A DNA stretch of 15,619 bases, taken from NCBI GenBank assembly GCA_035687245.1, contig DASRYH010000076.1, forward strand, positions 1 to 15,619, read 5' to 3'. Source of the stretch: DASRYH01 sp035687245. Lineage in GTDB: Bacteria > Actinomycetota > Coriobacteriia > Anaerosomatales > PHET01. The notes beneath the pieces were generated by a model. The model worked only from the letters and a program-made list of their open reading frames with translations. It did no database searches and was not told the DNA's origin. Both the position numbers and the translations under genes were made by a program. Shown here piece after piece: positions 7,303 to 14,139 of the stretch (positions are counted from its first letter, which is position 1; each line of letters starts with the position of its first letter).

Positions 7303-8504
7303 CGCACGCCTCGCACGTCGGAGAGGAAGCTCGCGCCACGCCCGCAGCGGCCCGCCAGCCCATAGAAGTCCAGCACCGTTTCGCCAATGTCGGAGAAGGT
7401 CGGGCGTATGCCCAGCGGCACGCCCTTCTCCACACCCTTAATCTTGGCGATAAGCGGCGTGTACTCGCGAGAGTGGTCGGTGGAGCCGGTGGTGGGATCG
7501 CAGCCGTGGTCTGCGGTCATGATGAAGAGGTCACCGTCGACCATCGCATCGATCAGCTCGGGGATGCGCGCGTCCACAGCCTCGAGCCCGCCTGCGTAGC
7601 CAGCGACGTCGTTGCGATGCCCCCACACCATGTCGAAGTCGACGAGGTTGGCGAAGACGAAGCCGTTGTCGCCCTCGTCGCGCACGCGCTTCAGCAGGTT
7701 GTCGAAGCCGTGCATGTTGTTCTCCGAGTGGGGCGACTCGCAGATGCCACGCCAGGCGAAGATCTCGCCGATCTTGCCGATGCCGTAGCTGGAGATTCCC
7801 GCTTCTAGCAGCCTGTCGAGCACCGTGGGCTCGGACGGTTCGAGTGCGAAGTCGCGACGACGGTGCGTGCGCTGGTAGACACCGTCGACTGGCCCGATAA
7901 AGGGCCTTGCGATGATGCGTCCCACCGCGTGCTCGCCCACCAGCACTTTGGTGCGCGCGATTCCGCAGATCTCGTAGAGTCGCTCGATTGGGATGACGCC
8001 CTCATGCGCCGCGATCTGAAAGACCGAGTCGGCGCTGGTGTAGACGATCGGCTTGCCCGTGGCCACGTGCTCGTCGCCGAGCTTCTGGATGATCTCCGTA
8101 CCGCTGGCCGCGTAGTTGCCCAGCCAGCCCTCCCCGGTCTCTCGTGTGAAGGCGTCCATGACGTCGGGCGGAAAGCCCGTCTTGTCGTAGGTCGGGAACG
8201 CGTGGGTCAGCTGCAGTCCCATCATCTCCCAGTGACCCGTGGTGGTGTCCTTGCCGGCACTGGCCTCGGCGTTCTTGCCCCACGAGGCGGTCGGTGCAAT
8301 CGCCGGCGGCACGCCAAGAATGTCGGTAACATGTCCGAGCCCCATCGCGCCCAGGTTCGGCATGCGCAGGCCGCCTACCGCCTTCGCGGTGTTCGAGAGC
8401 GTGTTGGAGCCCTCGTCGCCGTATTCGGCGGCGTCGGGCAGCTCGCCCGCGCCCACGCTGTCCAAGACAAGCACGATCGCACGAGGCTCGCGCACCATAC
8501 TCAC
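7299..8504 (-). CDS. deoB: Phosphopentomutase
   Basis: This 401-residue alkaline-phosphatase-superfamily enzyme interconverts (deoxy)ribose-1-phosphate and (deoxy)ribose-5-phosphate. Metal and catalytic motifs are intact: D15 in VLVLDSVGAGE, the phosphorylated-threonine motif KDTTTGHWEMMGL (about 85-97), VDFDMVWGHRND (288-299), TADHGCDPT (330-338) and STDHSRE (341-347). Length is normal for the family. GTG at 8504-8502 is chosen over ATG at 8498 because it makes a GTGA overlap with the gspE stop and lies 7 bases after AAAGGG; the shorter form would lose only two residues. It overlaps the phosphorylase gene downstream, as expected for a nucleoside catabolic pair. No deoC, cdd or deoR-like regulator is in the window. 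Confidence 0.96.
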   Translation of the reverse strand: MSMVREPRAIVLVLDSVGAGELPDAAEYGDEGSNTLSNTAKAVGGLRMPNLGAMGLGHVTDILGVPPAIAPTASWGKNAEASAGKDTTTGHWEMMGLQLTHAFPTYDKTGFPPDVMDAFTRETGEGWLGNYAASGTEIIQKLGDEHVATGKPIVYTSADSVFQIAAHEGVIPIERLYEICGIARTKVLVGEHAVGRIIARPFIGPVDGVYQRTHRRRDFALEPSEPTVLDRLLEAGISSYGIGKIGEIFAWRGICESPHSENNMHGFDNLLKRVRDEGDNGFVFANLVDFDMVWGHRNDVAGYAGGLEAVDARIPELIDAMVDGDLFIMTADHGCDPTTGSTDHSREYTPLIAKIKGVEKGVPLGIRPTFSDIGETVLDFYGLAGRCGRGASFLSDVRGVR

Positions 8505-10162
8505 ACCACCACCCTTTCGACCTCATCGAGCGACGTGATACCAGCGATGACGCGGTCGAGCGCATCTCGCCTCAACGGACGCATTCCTTCGGCGATCGCC
8601 TGGGCCCGCAGCTCGTCGGCAGAAGCGTTGCGCAGATACAGGGTCGCCATCTCCTCGGAGAAGTTCATGATTTCGAAGACGCCGGTTCGGCCCCGGTAAC
8701 CGGTGCCATTGCACGAAGGGCAGCCGACAGCCTCGAAGGGAACTAGTCCCAGTTCTTCTTCTCCGAAACCAACGGCTCGCAGTCGCTCCTGAGCCACGGG
8801 AACCGGCTTCTTGCAGCGCTCACAGAGCTTGCGTACGAGCCGCTGCGCCACCACGCCCACCAGCGCCGACGAGGTGATGTAGGGAGGGACTCCCATGTCG
8901 TTCAGGCGCGTGAGCGCCGAAGGGGCATCGTTGGTGTGGATAGAGGTGATGACGAGGTGACCCGTGAGCGCAGCCCGCACAGCGATCTCGGCGGTCTCGG
9001 GGTCTCGGACCTCACCTACCAGCACGACATCTGGGTCCGAGCGGAGCATCGTGCGCAGTCCGGCGGCGAACGTATAGCCCACCTTGGGGTTGACGGCGGT
9101 CTGCGTCACGCCCTCCATGCGGAACTCGATCGGGTCTTCGACGGTGATGATGTTCTTGCCCACGTCGTTGATCTCGTGGATGGCCGCATACATCGTCGTG
9201 GACTTGCCTGAGCCGGTCGGCCCCGAGACGAGAACCGCGCCCCACGGACGCTTGAGCATCCGCGAGACGATCTCGTACTGCCGTCCGGTAAGCCCGACGT
9301 CGTCGAGGGCGTGGAACGACATTGCGGCGTCGAGCAGGCGAATGGTGATCGACTCGCCATCGGGCGTCGGCAGCGTGGCGACGCGCAGGTCGAGCTGTTT
9401 GCCGTCGGCGACGATACTGATGCGCCCGTCCTGAGGACGACGGCGCTCCGTGATGTCGAGGTCGGCCATGATCTTGATGCGTGAGAGCAGCGGGCGCTGG
9501 GCGGCCTTGGGGAGTCGCGCGGCCTCGCGCAGCACGCCGTCCACGCGGTAGCGCACGCGGATGTGTTCGGCCGCCGGCTCGATATGAATGTCGCTCGCGT
9601 TCTCACGAGCTGCCGCGCGAATCAACTGATTGACGAGGCGCACCACCGGCACGTCGTAGTCGTCGTCGACAGCGACGTCGTCGTCGACCGACACCGGCAT
9701 CTCGTTTTGCAGTGACAGCAGCGTGTCCCCGCCGGCGACGAACTTCTCGATCGCGAAGCGCACCTGACTGGCAGCAGCCACGACTGGCGAGACCTTCATA
9801 CCGGTGAGCAGCTCGGCCTCATCGATCGCTTCGACGTCGAGCGGATCGGCCATCGCCATCACGAGCTTGCCGCCGTCGACCCGCAGCGGCATGACTCCCC
9901 GCCTTTGAGTCATCCCAAGCGGGAGCATGAGGGCCACCGCCGGATCGACCGGGTAGGCGGCGAGGTTGACGTGCGGGAGGTCCTTCTGTTCGGCAAGTAT
10001 CTCCGCGATCTGGTCTTCGGCGAGGATCAGCTCGCGCACCAGCACCTCGCCCAGCTTGCCTCCGCGCTCACTTTGCACACGAAGGGCCTCGTCGAGCTGT
10101 TCTTGGGTAATCAGCTGCTCGGACAAGAGCAACTGCCCGATGCGTTCGGAGCGGTACGACAT
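8501..10162 (-). CDS. PilB/GspE-family type IV pilus or type II secretion ATPase
   Basis: This 553-residue hexameric motor drives pilin assembly (PilB) or pseudopilin extension (GspE). The N-terminal MshEN region has two tandem 24-residue motifs (7-30 and 36-59) with a five-residue spacer, the layout that binds cyclic di-GMP in MshE-type ATPases. An acidic linker (about 158-170) leads to the ATPase core: Walker A GPTGSGKST (314-322), Asp box ITVEDPIEF (339-347), Walker B VVLVGEVRD (379-387) and His box TGHLVITSIHTNDA (400-413). A tetracysteine zinc site follows (CERC 447-450, CPSC 481-484), which marks assembly rather than retraction ATPases. ATG start at 10162 has only a weak GGGA upstream. 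No pilC, pilT or pilin gene is in view, so pilus versus secretion cannot be settled. It overlaps deoB by four bases. Confidence 0.93.
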   Translation of the reverse strand: MSYRSERIGQLLLSEQLITQEQLDEALRVQSERGGKLGEVLVRELILAEDQIAEILAEQKDLPHVNLAAYPVDPAVALMLPLGMTQRRGVMPLRVDGGKLVMAMADPLDVEAIDEAELLTGMKVSPVVAAASQVRFAIEKFVAGGDTLLSLQNEMPVSVDDDVAVDDDYDVPVVRLVNQLIRAAARENASDIHIEPAAEHIRVRYRVDGVLREAARLPKAAQRPLLSRIKIMADLDITERRRPQDGRISIVADGKQLDLRVATLPTPDGESITIRLLDAAMSFHALDDVGLTGRQYEIVSRMLKRPWGAVLVSGPTGSGKSTTMYAAIHEINDVGKNIITVEDPIEFRMEGVTQTAVNPKVGYTFAAGLRTMLRSDPDVVLVGEVRDPETAEIAVRAALTGHLVITSIHTNDAPSALTRLNDMGVPPYITSSALVGVVAQRLVRKLCERCKKPVPVAQERLRAVGFGEEELGLVPFEAVGCPSCNGTGYRGRTGVFEIMNFSEEMATLYLRNASADELRAQAIAEGMRPLRRDALDRVIAGITSLDEVERVVV

Positions 10163-10242
10163 ATGAGAATCCCGTCAGTTGAATCGAGCTGGGTGCGCGG
10201 ACGCGTTCACCGCACGAGGAGCAATCGAAGCGGACTGCTGCG
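10163..10242 (-). other. 80-base gap between the yggT-like gene and gspE
   Basis: No convincing promoter or terminator was found. A weak GTGCG/CGCAC inverted repeat with a 13-base loop is present on the minus strand, without a following T run. gspE may therefore be read from the upstream promoter, or from an element too divergent to recognise by eye. Confidence 0.3.
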
Positions 10243-10530
10243 TCAGGAACGAGAGCGCACGAGTGAGAGTACCCACTCAGCGAGCAGAAGGATGACGATC
10301 GTGAGACCGGCGTCTACGTCGAAGATGCCGCCATAGGGGGTCTTGATCGCGTCCATACCCAAGGGGATGGTGACCGGATCGGTGAAGGCGAGGATCACTT
10401 TGCCGACGGTGCCCGCGGCCAGAACGCCGAAGAAGCTCACAACGAGCCTGCAGGTGACCGCGATGGCGACGATGACCAGAAGGTCCATGACGATCGTGAA
10501 GATCGTGTAGACAGGACTACGAGAACTCAT
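10243..10530 (-). CDS. YggT-like small membrane protein
   Basis: This 95-residue protein has a long hydrophobic segment near the N-terminus (about 7-37) and a second one at 73-90. The stretch between them, with RLVVSFFG, ILAFTDPVTIPLG and GGIFDVDAG, resembles the YggT family, in which a conserved loop ending in a T/NP motif joins two membrane helices; that family has been linked to cell-shape and division-site functions and to osmotic stress, but its biochemical role is unsettled. The ATG at 10530 has a good GGGAGGGG ribosome binding site 7 bases upstream. The upstream gap of 83 bases includes a segment able to pair with the region just before the ATG. Family assignment is by eye and moderate; another two-helix membrane family remains possible. 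Confidence 0.6.
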   Translation of the reverse strand: MSSRSPVYTIFTIVMDLLVIVAIAVTCRLVVSFFGVLAAGTVGKVILAFTDPVTIPLGMDAIKTPYGGIFDVDAGLTIVILLLAEWVLSLVRSRS

Positions 10531-10613
10531 GGGGTGGCCCCTCCCAGCTGTGTGTGCACACTCCGATTATGGGGGCACATCACCCATGGGCGCCACCCGT
10601 CAAAGGGTTGAGA
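10531..10613 (-). promoter_or_regulatory. Gap before the yggT-like gene with RBS-proximal inverted repeat
   Basis: On the minus strand GGGTGGC (10592-10598) is a perfect complement of GCCACCC (10532-10538), which lies between the Shine-Dalgarno sequence and the ATG of the yggT-like gene. Pairing would bring the start region into a long stem-loop. The loop contains a perfect ten-base palindrome GTGTGCACAC (10552-10561), a possible dimeric protein site, and CATAAT, which resembles a -10 but lacks a properly spaced -35. No T-rich terminator follows the FlgM-like gene. Confidence 0.35.
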
Positions 10614-10811
10614 CTAGAGGCTGCGGTGGGAGGAGACCATCATCAACATGCATTCGGCGACCCTGCTGGCGTCGGGACGCCCTGAGCGCATCTTTGCGCG
10701 CACGGCCTCGACTCGGTCGAGATCGGGATCGGGGGTGCTCACGGCGGCGACGAACGCGGCCTCGAGGACCTCGTCGGAGATGTCAGAGTATCGCTTTGCC
10801 AGGCCGCACAT
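10614..10811 (-). CDS. FlgM-like small protein (putative anti-sigma factor)
   Basis: This 65-residue protein starts at ATG 10811-10809, fixed by a perfect AGGAGG (10818-10823) seven bases before it; an in-frame extension to GTG at 10898 has no ribosome binding site. The second half, DLDRVEAVRAKMRSG followed by SRVAECML, matches the C-terminal core of FlgM, the anti-sigma-28 factor, whose usual pattern is a D..V..+R..I.SG stretch, then VA and ML. Two residues seem missing between SG and VA, and the Tyr often found there is absent. The N-terminal half (ISDEVLEAAFVAAVSTP) is short and helical. In flagellated bacteria FlgM holds sigma-28 inactive; Actinobacteria use sigma-28 relatives such as WhiG for other programmes. 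No flagellar genes are in the window. The homology is by eye and the partner unknown. Confidence 0.5.
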   Translation of the reverse strand: MCGLAKRYSDISDEVLEAAFVAAVSTPDPDLDRVEAVRAKMRSGRPDASRVAECMLMMVSSHRSL

Positions 10812-10929
10812 GCGGAGCCTCCTGATATCGATTGGTCGCTCGATCTGTTCGCAGGGCAACGTGTTCATGTGGCAGATATCGGGCGTCGGCTGAGGCACCT
10901 TGAGAAGGTTGATGTGGAGACTTTCCGCA

Positions 10930-10951
10930 GCTTGTGAGCCGTGTCACAAGC
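10930..10951 (-). repeat. Eight-pair hairpin in the distal leader
   Basis: GCTTGTGA and TCACAAGC form eight perfect pairs around CACGGC. There is no T run after it. It is about 120 bases before the FlgM-like start. As DNA, the arms TTGTGA/TCACAA would also be a plausible dyad for a dimeric regulator. Confidence 0.5.
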
Positions 10952-11051
10952 CCAGCACGGGCCCTCGGCGAACCGGCAGAAGAAACTCGTCGGCGGGCAT
11001 GCCGAATGGGCCGATGACGGGTGTTGGAGACTGGCAGAAGCCGGGACGATG

Positions 11052-11077
11052 CTCGGTCCGCAGAGCAGCTGACCGAG
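11052..11077 (-). repeat. Seven-pair hairpin in the leader
   Basis: CTCGGTC and GACCGAG form a perfect seven-pair stem around a twelve-base loop AGCTGCTCTGCG on the minus strand. It lies directly after the CGGCACC segment that can pair with the upstream hairpin loop. Confidence 0.5.
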
Positions 11078-11093
11078 GTGCCGAAGGCCCCCG

Positions 11094-11114
11094 AAAACAC
11101 CCCTAGAAATGGGG
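11094..11114 (-). terminator. Weak terminator or attenuator-like hairpin
   Basis: On the minus strand a CCCC/GGGG stem with a seven-base loop is followed by TGTTTTC. The stem is short and the T run interrupted, so strong termination is not expected. It could end readthrough from nuoN or attenuate the leader transcript. Confidence 0.25.
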
Positions 11115-11142
11115 GAGCCCCAAGGCCGGCACCTTGAGGCTC
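11115..11142 (-). repeat. 11-pair hairpin in the leader
   Basis: GAGCCTCAAGG and CCTTGGGGCTC pair over eleven positions, with one G-U wobble, around the six-base loop TGCCGG. The loop and the adjacent stem bases are also complementary to a downstream CGGCACC (minus strand, 11077-11083), allowing either a pseudoknot or a rearranged fold. Confidence 0.6.
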
Positions 11143-11153
11143 AGGGGTAAGGG

Positions 11154-11171
11154 GTTGCATTCGCATGCAAC
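11154..11171 (-). repeat. 5'-terminal hairpin with GCGA (GNRA) loop
   Basis: GTTGCAT and ATGCAAC form seven perfect pairs around GCGA on the minus strand. It starts within a few bases of the predicted transcription start, a position where hairpins commonly protect an RNA 5' end. The loop is a stable GNRA type only when read on the minus strand, which supports that direction. Confidence 0.6.
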
Positions 11172-11180
11172 TCACGAAGG

Positions 11181-11209
11181 ATAGTAGCATCGGTCCCACA
11201 CCGTCGCAA
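11181..11209 (-). promoter_or_regulatory. Sigma70-type promoter for the leader and FlgM-like gene
   Basis: On the minus strand TTGCGA (11204-11209) and TACTAT (11181-11186) are separated by exactly 17 bases. Each hexamer matches the housekeeping consensus at four of six positions. The predicted start is near 11174, a few bases before the first perfect hairpin. The -35 is only 17 bases past the nuoN stop, so this promoter sits at the end of the nuo operon and begins the next unit. Confidence 0.55.
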
Positions 11210-11226
11210 GACCGTTTACCGAAGAA

Positions 11227-12699
11227 TCACGACAAATTGAGTAAGAATCCCGCTACGATCTGGGAGAGGTCCCCAAAGATCGGCAGAACACCCGCGATTA
11301 CCAGCACAAACGCGAGAATCGCTGAGACCGCGATGGCCGTCTTGGCACCTTGTACGGGCTCGTTGACCGGTGCATCCTCCCCCGTTTCGGCGTAGACCGC
11401 GCGCACGATCGCGCCGTAGTAGCCGAGCGAGATTATGGAGCCCATCACACCTGCTGCGGCGAGCACCGCGAGCCACCAACCGAACCCAGGCCTGCTGGTC
11501 GCGTAGTAGCTCGCCGAAACGGCGATCGCGGAGCCGAATGCCTGGAACTTGCCCCAGAAGCCCACAAGCGGCGGAATCCCGGAGAGCGACACCAAGGCGA
11601 GTGTGAGTGCAGCACCCAGCACCGGATGCTTCCTGCCGAGCCCAGCCAGACCCTCAACGCTGCCGTCCCAGTCGGGCGAAAGCTTGCGCACCGCCGCTGC
11701 GGCCGCGAAGGCAGCGGTGGTCGCAACCGCGTAGGTCGAGATGAAGAGCAGTGCACCCGACGGGTTGGAGGCCGCAAGCGCGATCAGCGCATAACCGACC
11801 TGCGCGACGCCCGCGTAGCCCAGAAGCCTCGCGTACGAACGCGTCTTGAGGGCAACGGTGCTACCGATGATCACTGAGAGCAGCGCAAGTCCGCCCATCA
11901 GTAGCACGAGTCTGTCGCCTAGCGGCGCACCGGAGGCGACGATCGTGCCGAAGGCGCTCACTACTACGGCAAGCGTGGTGACCATGGCGAGCTTGAGCGA
12001 GCCGGCCATGAAGCCGGCACCTTCGGCAGGCGCGGTCTCGTAGGCGTCCGGCGCCCATGAGTGCATGGGTGCCGCGCCCGACTTGAACGCGAGTGCGCCG
12101 ACGAGTCCGACCGCAGCCAGCATGAGTGCATCGGCGGGAAGCCGTTGGGCGGTAACGAGCAGTGACGAGATCTTGGCGTCGGGAGCGGCAAGCCCCACCA
12201 CAACGGCAAGTCCCAACACGAAGAAGCCGGTCGCCACCGAGCCTTGGATGAAGTACTTCAGCGCGGCCTCGTCGGCGCGTCCGTCGCCGGAGCTCGCGAC
12301 GATACCGTACGCGCTGACAGCCGCGATCTCGATGCCGATGAGCATGGTGAGCAGGTCAATCGACGACAGCGACACGATTGCGCCGCCCGCACCCAGCGCC
12401 ATGAGCGCCGAGACCACGCCCGAGCGCTTGCCGCCGCCAGCCAGCAGGCTTGCGGCCGACAGCACCAGCACGAGACCTGCCGCCGTCGCGCGTCCACCGC
12501 CGGTGGCAAAGGCACCCCAGACCGTCGCAGGGGCAACCGCCCACCCTGCCGTCAGCGCAACGCCGCCCGCAGCGAACAACAGCAGCGCCGCGAGCTTTCG
12601 ACCCGCGTCGGCGCGGCCCATCATCTCCGCAACGAGCAGGAGCGCAGCGCTGGCACCAGCAGCCACGAGCGTGAGTGTGAGCACGAGGGTCGGTGTCAT
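11227..12699 (-). CDS. nuoN: NADH-quinone oxidoreductase subunit N
   Basis: This 490-residue membrane protein is one of the three antiporter-like subunits of respiratory complex I that carry protons across the membrane. The conserved charged residues of a channel are present: E124 in LIGIEIAAVSAYGIV, K206 in AFKSGAAPMHSWAPDAYE, K236 in SLKLAM and K384 in GFWGKFQAF, the last being the usual terminal Lys. Length and hydrophobicity are typical, with about fourteen membrane segments. ATG at 12699 follows the nuoM stop with no gap (TAGATG), and GGGGAG just upstream lies inside nuoM. It is the last gene of the operon, as in most nuo clusters; the next promoter begins 5 bases after its stop. Nothing suggests degeneration. 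Confidence 0.96.
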   Translation of the reverse strand: MTPTLVLTLTLVAAGASAALLLVAEMMGRADAGRKLAALLLFAAGGVALTAGWAVAPATVWGAFATGGGRATAAGLVLVLSAASLLAGGGKRSGVVSALMALGAGGAIVSLSSIDLLTMLIGIEIAAVSAYGIVASSGDGRADEAALKYFIQGSVATGFFVLGLAVVVGLAAPDAKISSLLVTAQRLPADALMLAAVGLVGALAFKSGAAPMHSWAPDAYETAPAEGAGFMAGSLKLAMVTTLAVVVSAFGTIVASGAPLGDRLVLLMGGLALLSVIIGSTVALKTRSYARLLGYAGVAQVGYALIALAASNPSGALLFISTYAVATTAAFAAAAAVRKLSPDWDGSVEGLAGLGRKHPVLGAALTLALVSLSGIPPLVGFWGKFQAFGSAIAVSASYYATSRPGFGWWLAVLAAAGVMGSIISLGYYGAIVRAVYAETGEDAPVNEPVQGAKTAIAVSAILAFVLVIAGVLPIFGDLSQIVAGFLLNLS

Positions 12700-14139
12700 C
12701 TAGACTCCCCTCCCCACGAGCTGCGCCACCATAGACACGGCAGTGGTCGCCCCGTCGGTGAGCAGCCAAGGCGCGACGCCAACCGCGATGATCGCGACCG
12801 CCATGAGCGCGACCGAAGCGGTCTCAAGGGCGTCGAGGTCGGCCAACGACTCGAAGCCACCCACCGGACCTTGGACCGTGGAGCGCACGGCACGCAGGTT
12901 GTAGGCAGCGGCAAGTACGATGCCGACACCGGCCACGAGCGTCCACCAACCGACCGAGGAGAACGCCTCGATCGAGGTGACGAACTCGCCCGGGAAGCCG
13001 GACAGGCCGGGCAGGCCAGCTGAGGCCAACGAGGCGAAGACGAAGGCGATCGCCCAGCGCGGGGTAACGCTCCCCAGCCCGCCGAAGGCCGACAGCTCGC
13101 GGGTGTGTGCGCGGCCATAGAGCGCGCCCACCAAGAAGAACAGCAGCCCGGCTACGAGCCCGTGACTCACCATCGTCACCACAGCTGCCGCAAGCGACGC
13201 CGGAGTGGCGATCGAGATGGCGAGCAGGACAAAGCCCATGTGAGCTACTGAGGAGTAGGCCACCAAGCGCTTGAGGTCGCTTTGGACGAGAGCGGTCGCC
13301 GCGCCCCACACGATGCCGATGAGTCCGAGCGCGGCCAGAATGGGCGCTGCCAAATCGAACGCTCTGGGCGCAAACGGCAGCGCGATGCGGATGAGACCGT
13401 ATCCGCCCATCTTGAGCAGCACGCCCGCAAGTACGATCGAGCCGGCCGTTGGCGCCTCGGTGTGGGCGTCGGGCAGCCACGTGTGAAGCGGCACTGCCGG
13501 CACCTTCACGAGGAAGCCGATCGCAAGCAGCCAGAAGACCAGCGTCGAGTAGACCGGCACGCCACCCATCGACGCAATCGCTGTGATCGAGTCGGTTCCC
13601 GCGATGACCACCGTCGCGATGACGCCCACAAGCAGCACCGCACCGCCGGCGAAGGTGAAGATGAGGAACTTCATCGACGCACGACGCGCACCCGCCGAGC
13701 CCCAGCCGGCGATGAGCAGGAACATCGGAACGAGCACGCACTCCCACGCGATGTAGAAGAGCACGAGGCTATCTGCAGCAAAGACGCCTGCGACCGCGCC
13801 CTGCAGCAGCGCCAGCAGCGCGAAGTGAGCGCCCGGGCGGTTATCGACACGCCAGGACGCCGCGATTGCCAGCAAGCCGGTAACCACAGTAAGAGCGAGT
13901 AGCGGAGCGGCAAGTCCGTCGACGGTAAGTCGCCAGATGCTCGTGTCACTACTCAACGAACCGCCGAAGGTCCGGCCTGCGAAGACGCCTGCGCGAGCGA
14001 GCGATACCAGCAGCGCGCCCTGCGCGAGCGGTACTGCAAGACCAACCCACTTGGCTGCCGACGGGCGAATCATGCCAACGAGTCCGGCGAGAATGGCGAG
14101 GGCGAACGGAACGATCACGATCAAGTCGAGCTGGATCAT
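12700..14139 (-). CDS. nuoM: NADH-quinone oxidoreductase subunit M
   Basis: This 479-residue antiporter-like subunit of complex I has intact proton-path residues: E133 in YIAWECVLVPMFLLI, K212 in VKVPAVPLHTWLPDAHTEAP, K243 in VLLKMGGYG, and E385 in GFPGEF, where NuoM characteristically has Glu while NuoL and NuoN have Lys. DLKRLVAYSSVAHMGF (288-303) is also typical. The frame is open another 61 codons upstream, but that part is arginine-rich, lies inside nuoL and is not membrane-like. The true start is ATG at 14139-14137, overlapping the nuoL stop as ATGA with GGGGAGG about 8 bases upstream. The start MIQLDLIVIVPF then fits the family. Confidence 0.96.
   Translation of the reverse strand: MIQLDLIVIVPFALAILAGLVGMIRPSAAKWVGLAVPLAQGALLVSLARAGVFAGRTFGGSLSSDTSIWRLTVDGLAAPLLALTVVTGLLAIAASWRVDNRPGAHFALLALLQGAVAGVFAADSLVLFYIAWECVLVPMFLLIAGWGSAGARRASMKFLIFTFAGGAVLLVGVIATVVIAGTDSITAIASMGGVPVYSTLVFWLLAIGFLVKVPAVPLHTWLPDAHTEAPTAGSIVLAGVLLKMGGYGLIRIALPFAPRAFDLAAPILAALGLIGIVWGAATALVQSDLKRLVAYSSVAHMGFVLLAISIATPASLAAAVVTMVSHGLVAGLLFFLVGALYGRAHTRELSAFGGLGSVTPRWAIAFVFASLASAGLPGLSGFPGEFVTSIEAFSSVGWWTLVAGVGIVLAAAYNLRAVRSTVQGPVGGFESLADLDALETASVALMAVAIIAVGVAPWLLTDGATTAVSMVAQLVGRGV

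Larger units (their letters stand above)
10812..11174 (-). ncRNA. Structured 5' leader of the FlgM-like gene
   Basis: Roughly 360 bases separate the predicted transcription start (about 11174) from the ATG at 10811. No frame has a ribosome binding site and gene-like codon use. The minus strand folds locally into several perfect hairpins: GTTGCAT/ATGCAAC with a GCGA loop right at the 5' end (11154-11171), an 11-pair stem (11115-11142), a CCCC/GGGG hairpin (11100-11114), CTCGGTC/GACCGAG (11052-11077) and GCTTGTGA/TCACAAGC (10930-10951). Some segments have competing partners. It may be a cis-regulatory leader, a processed small RNA, or both. I could not match it to the cyclic di-GMP-I aptamer, SRP RNA, RNase P RNA or other classes whose consensus I know. 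Confidence 0.45.

Noticed and set aside
10812..10898. N-terminal extension of the FlgM-like protein to GTG 10898
   Set aside because: No Shine-Dalgarno sequence precedes the GTG, while a perfect AGGAGG stands seven bases before the internal ATG at 10811.
10812..11174. Leader as a cyclic di-GMP-I riboswitch, SRP RNA, RNase P RNA or tmRNA
   Set aside because: The conserved stretches I know for these classes (for example the GCAAA...ACGCAAAGCC core, GGAAGGAAGCAGCC or GAGGAAAGTCC) are absent on both strands.
10783..11199. A minus-strand open frame of up to 138 codons across the leader
   Set aside because: It has no ribosome binding site, a Ser/Arg/Pro-rich sequence without a domain, and a less G/C-biased third codon position than the neighbouring genes. 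The hairpins explain the region better.
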